Positions 62,225 through 64,000 of a stretch of DNA of 64,000 nucleotides are shown piece by piece. The position numbers and the translations under genes were made by a program. The stretch is from Micromonospora sp. CP22 (GTDB lineage Bacteria > Actinomycetota > Actinomycetes > Mycobacteriales > Micromonosporaceae). Position 1 is the stretch's first letter. The number at the start of each line of letters is the position of its first letter. The stretch covers positions 65,733 to 129,732 of the forward strand of contig NZ_VCJO01000012.1 of NCBI RefSeq assembly GCF_009712475.1, in the 5' to 3' direction. The notes beneath the pieces were generated by a model, which saw only the letters and a program-made list of their open reading frames with translations, did no database searches and was not told the origin of the DNA.

Positions 62225-63217
62225 TCAGCCGTCCGGGGCGTCAGGGAAGGCCCAGGCGATGCCGTACGCATGGCCCTGCTGCAACCCGTCGAAGTCCGAA
62301 GTCACCTCGCCCACCGAGTCGGGTTCCAGCCGGTCGGGCCCCGGTGCCCGGTCGTCAACCGCGCGAGGTGGCACACCGTCGAGCCGCCACGCGATCACCG
62401 GGCCCCGGTCCAACGGAAAGCGCAGCCGGACGGTGCAGCGCGCGCACGGCGTAAGTGGCTGGAACACGTAGTGCTCCCGGACCGCCTGCCCCGGTGGCAC
62501 CCGGTAGTGCACGCAGATCTGGTGCCGCTCCCCCGGTGCGAGGGTCCGGGGAAGGGCGAGGGTGAGGCGGAAGACCTGTCCGGCGTTGTGCCGGGTCAGT
62601 TCGGTGATGCGCGCGCCGAACAGCACGTCGGCGCGCACGTCGTGATCCGGGGCGTCGTCGCCGGGCCGACGCGGCAGGCTGAACTGCACGGTGATCTGGT
62701 CGATCGCCCGGATCGCCGTGATGTCCCGCGTCTCGTACAGCTCGGGGGTCGGCGTGTCGAGCCGCAGCAGTGCGCTCATCGCCTGCACGTGCCAGGCAGG
62801 ACCGGACTCGGATGCCTCGACGGAAGTCCTGAGCGCGATGGTGCGGACCAGCCGGGCGACCGCCTCGTCGATCCGACGACGGGCGGTGCGGTGCTGTACC
62901 GAGAGTTCCGTGGCGAGTTGCTCGATGCGGCGGTCCAGCCGGAGGTAGGAGTGATCGGGATCGAGGGCGTACGCCAGCTCGACTGCCCGACGTAGCTCAC
63001 GGGGCATGTCGGCGGTGCGGGCGAGCAGGGCGGCCCGCACCTTCGCGCGGGTGGTCGCCTCTGGCTCCGTCCACGACACCCCACACAGGTCGGCCAGTAG
63101 CGGGCCGAGTCGCCGACGTAACGGGCTGCTCTGCACGCCCGCGCCCCGACGGAGTTCCAGTAACTCCTGACGGAGTCCAGCCTCATACGAGGGGTAATCC
63201 TCGATCGCAGCAGGCAG
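62225..63217 (-). CDS. Helix-turn-helix protein with beta-rich C-terminus
   Basis: A perfect AAAGGAGG site at 63224-63231 points to a CTG at 63217 (330 residues), seven bases away. In-frame TTG 63388 and other upstream starts have no site. The N-terminal 130 residues are helical and include Arg-Arg-Ile-Glu-Gln-Leu-Ala-Thr-Glu-Leu-Ser-Val-Gln-His-Arg-Thr-Ala-Arg-Arg-Arg-Ile-Asp-Glu-Ala, a helix-turn-helix. The C-terminal half is beta-rich with Cys-Ala-Arg-Cys near residue 265. It may be the DNA-binding regulator or an effector-recruiting member of the system. I do not recognise the full family. Confidence 0.7.
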   Translation of the reverse strand: MPAAIEDYPSYEAGLRQELLELRRGAGVQSSPLRRRLGPLLADLCGVSWTEPEATTRAKVRAALLARTADMPRELRRAVELAYALDPDHSYLRLDRRIEQLATELSVQHRTARRRIDEAVARLVRTIALRTSVEASESGPAWHVQAMSALLRLDTPTPELYETRDITAIRAIDQITVQFSLPRRPGDDAPDHDVRADVLFGARITELTRHNAGQVFRLTLALPRTLAPGERHQICVHYRVPPGQAVREHYVFQPLTPCARCTVRLRFPLDRGPVIAWRLDGVPPRAVDDRAPGPDRLEPDSVGEVTSDFDGLQQGHAYGIAWAFPDAPDG

Positions 63218-63238
63218 GGCCCTCCTCCTTTCGTAGTG

Positions 63239-63247
63239 GTCCGTCAG
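63239..63247 (+). promoter_or_regulatory. Shared motif GTCCGTCAG near the helix-turn-helix gene
   Basis: This copy overlaps the leader of the gene at 62225, eight bases from its ribosome binding site, but is oriented opposite to that gene, unlike the other copies. Confidence 0.35.
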
Positions 63248-63313
63248 AACGGTGCGGAGGCTATCGACCCCTGTCCCGCCCTGGTCCCGTCGTCGCCCAC
63301 GCGCGACCTTTAT

Positions 63314-63344
63314 CTGGCCAGAAAATTGGCCATTGCCTGGCCAG
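63314..63344. promoter_or_regulatory. Three TGGCCA boxes spaced about one helical turn
   Basis: CTGGCCAG (63314-63321), TGGCCA (63327-63332) and CTGGCCAG (63337-63344) have centres 12 and 11 bp apart and AT-rich spacers. The palindromic boxes on the same helix face suggest cooperative binding of a regulator in the divergent gap. Confidence 0.45.
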
Positions 63345-63505
63345 CGGCGAGCACCCGCAAGCACAAGGATGGACCAGTCTCGTCGCAATCAGGAAACGGG
63401 GATCCATTCGTCGCCATGTGGGTACGAACAATCAATCGTCATAGCACACACAGACCGGCGTGCGGAGCCGCCGATCGGCCGGGTCAGGACCGGACCTCGG
63501 GTGCC

Positions 63506-63514
63506 CTGACGGAC
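63506..63514 (-). promoter_or_regulatory. Shared motif GTCCGTCAG in the divergent region
   Basis: Reads CTGACGGAC on the + strand, so GTCCGTCAG points toward the helix-turn-helix gene, about 290 bases upstream of its start. Confidence 0.4.
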
Positions 63515-63747
63515 GTGGCCGCGCAGACAGGTGGGTCGCGGCACTTCGGCGAAACCGCTACCGCACTCACCGTAACGGCCTCCTCGGCCGACGTTCCGTC
63601 ATCGATCGACCACGAACCGCTTCTTCGGCGGGCAGGGGCTCGCCTGGCCGAGTCAATGGAGACATTGTTAGTGGCCATCCAGGGGCGATCCTTCGGATGC
63701 AATCGCAGGGTCAGGCAGGGCTCATTCCGTATGGGGAAGGGGGCGTC

Positions 63748-64000
63748 ATGACAAACGCGGATGATTCGATCCGCCAGCCCTTTCCGGCCAGATCTGTCAA
63801 TTACGCGACACTCGACCGGGAGACGCATTCCCGCCCCGATCCGGCTCAGGGCGAACTGCGCGGGCTCGCCCACCGCGGTGAACTCGCCACCACGATGGCA
63901 TCGGCGACGCCCGAGGTCCGCGCCCGGCTCACCGGCGCCGCGTACGCGATCGCATGGCCAATCGTCTTCACCAGGGTGACCCGCCCGATGGAACGACGAC
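63748..64000 (+). CDS. Unrecognised protein, N-terminal part (runs off the window)
   Basis: ATG 63748 is preceded by a purine-rich GGGGAAGGGGG site about eight bases upstream and opens a frame with no stop to the window end (84 codons). The first 45 residues are polar. From residue 50 the translation is helical and amphipathic: Thr-Pro-Glu-Val-Arg-Ala-Arg-Leu-Thr-Gly-Ala-Ala-Tyr-Ala-Ile-Ala-Trp-Pro-Ile-Val-Phe-Thr-Arg-Val-Thr-Arg-Pro-Met-Glu. The codon bias (G/C in third positions) supports coding. The family cannot be named from this part. It is divergent from the helix-turn-helix gene and may be outside the system. Confidence 0.6.
   Translation, partial: MTNADDSIRQPFPARSVNYATLDRETHSRPDPAQGELRGLAHRGELATTMASATPEVRARLTGAAYAIAWPIVFTRVTRPMERR

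Larger units (their letters stand above)
63218..63747. other. 530-bp gene-free regulatory region
   Basis: No convincing gene is seen between the helix-turn-helix gene and the partial gene at 63748. The stretch is less GC-rich than its surroundings. It holds two copies of GTCCGTCAG/CTGACGGAC (63239, 63506), an array of TGGCCA boxes (63314-63344) and another TGGCCA at about 63675. Open frames through it lack binding sites and codon bias. Confidence 0.6.

Noticed and set aside
63484..63873. 129-codon minus-strand frame in the right-hand gap
   Set aside because: No ribosome binding site, no family pattern, and it would overlap the better supported + strand gene at 63748.

Overview
The window is very GC-rich actinomycete DNA. 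Dense coding, frequent GTG starts, many ATGA/GTGA start-stop overlaps, and intergenic elements of the GTTAA(C/T)AAGG..CCCTT and GTTGATCAAGAAGTTT types suggest a member of the Micromonosporaceae, probably Micromonospora. I saw no rRNA, tRNA, CRISPR array, integrase or transposase. Both ends are cut through genes: the 3' end of a BON-domain gene on the left and the 5' end of an unrecognised gene on the right.

The left part (1-35.3 kb) is mostly ordinary chromosome. It holds a DsbA-like thioredoxin, a large LuxR-type ATPase regulator, a zinc alcohol dehydrogenase, a saccharopine-dehydrogenase-like enzyme and a MerR regulator fused to a sliding-clamp-like domain. Next come serS and a leftward redox operon (cytochrome-b-like membrane protein, NuoF-like protein with a C-terminal ferredoxin, TlpA-like lipoprotein, CcdA). 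These are followed by a secreted alpha-amylase, an L,D-transpeptidase, a prolyl oligopeptidase, a site-2 protease, a Uma2 nuclease, an alditol oxidase, an F420-type oxidoreductase and a YtrA-like GntR/ABC operon. The stretch ends with two tail-fibre-like genes, two separate YCII + ECF42 sigma factor pairs, a DUF4173-type membrane protein, a decayed acyl-CoA thioesterase and a three-repeat secreted protein.

The right part (35.4-63.2 kb) is the remarkable region: about 28 kb of linked genes that look like one NTP-dependent, protease-armed signalling or conflict system. Block A (+) is a CHAT protease and a CHAT-like protein that has lost its catalytic residues. Block B (-) is VWA membrane protein, class III cyclase-like protein and caspase, all overlapping. 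Block C (+) is GrpE-like, lidless Hsp70, an FN3 protein, a zinc-ribbon GTPase, a GAP1-like protein, a membrane zinc-ribbon GTPase and an 80-residue membrane protein. Block D (-) is TerY-like VWA, PP2C phosphatase, kinase, radical SAM activase, coiled-coil protein and Clp-type AAA+ ATPase. Block E (-) is a helix-turn-helix protein. Blocks C and D converge at 55.69 kb.

A 9-base motif, GTCCGTCAG, lies in the upstream gap of every block, as a 15-bp dyad between B and C, and argues that the blocks are co-regulated. The GTPase/GAP1 part resembles GTPase-centred conflict systems described from comparative genomics of multicellular bacteria, and VWA + PP2C + kinase matches the TerY-P triad. The combination with Hsp70/GrpE, caspase, active plus inactive CHAT and a radical SAM enzyme is what deserves attention. 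Function is inferred throughout; nothing here has been tested.
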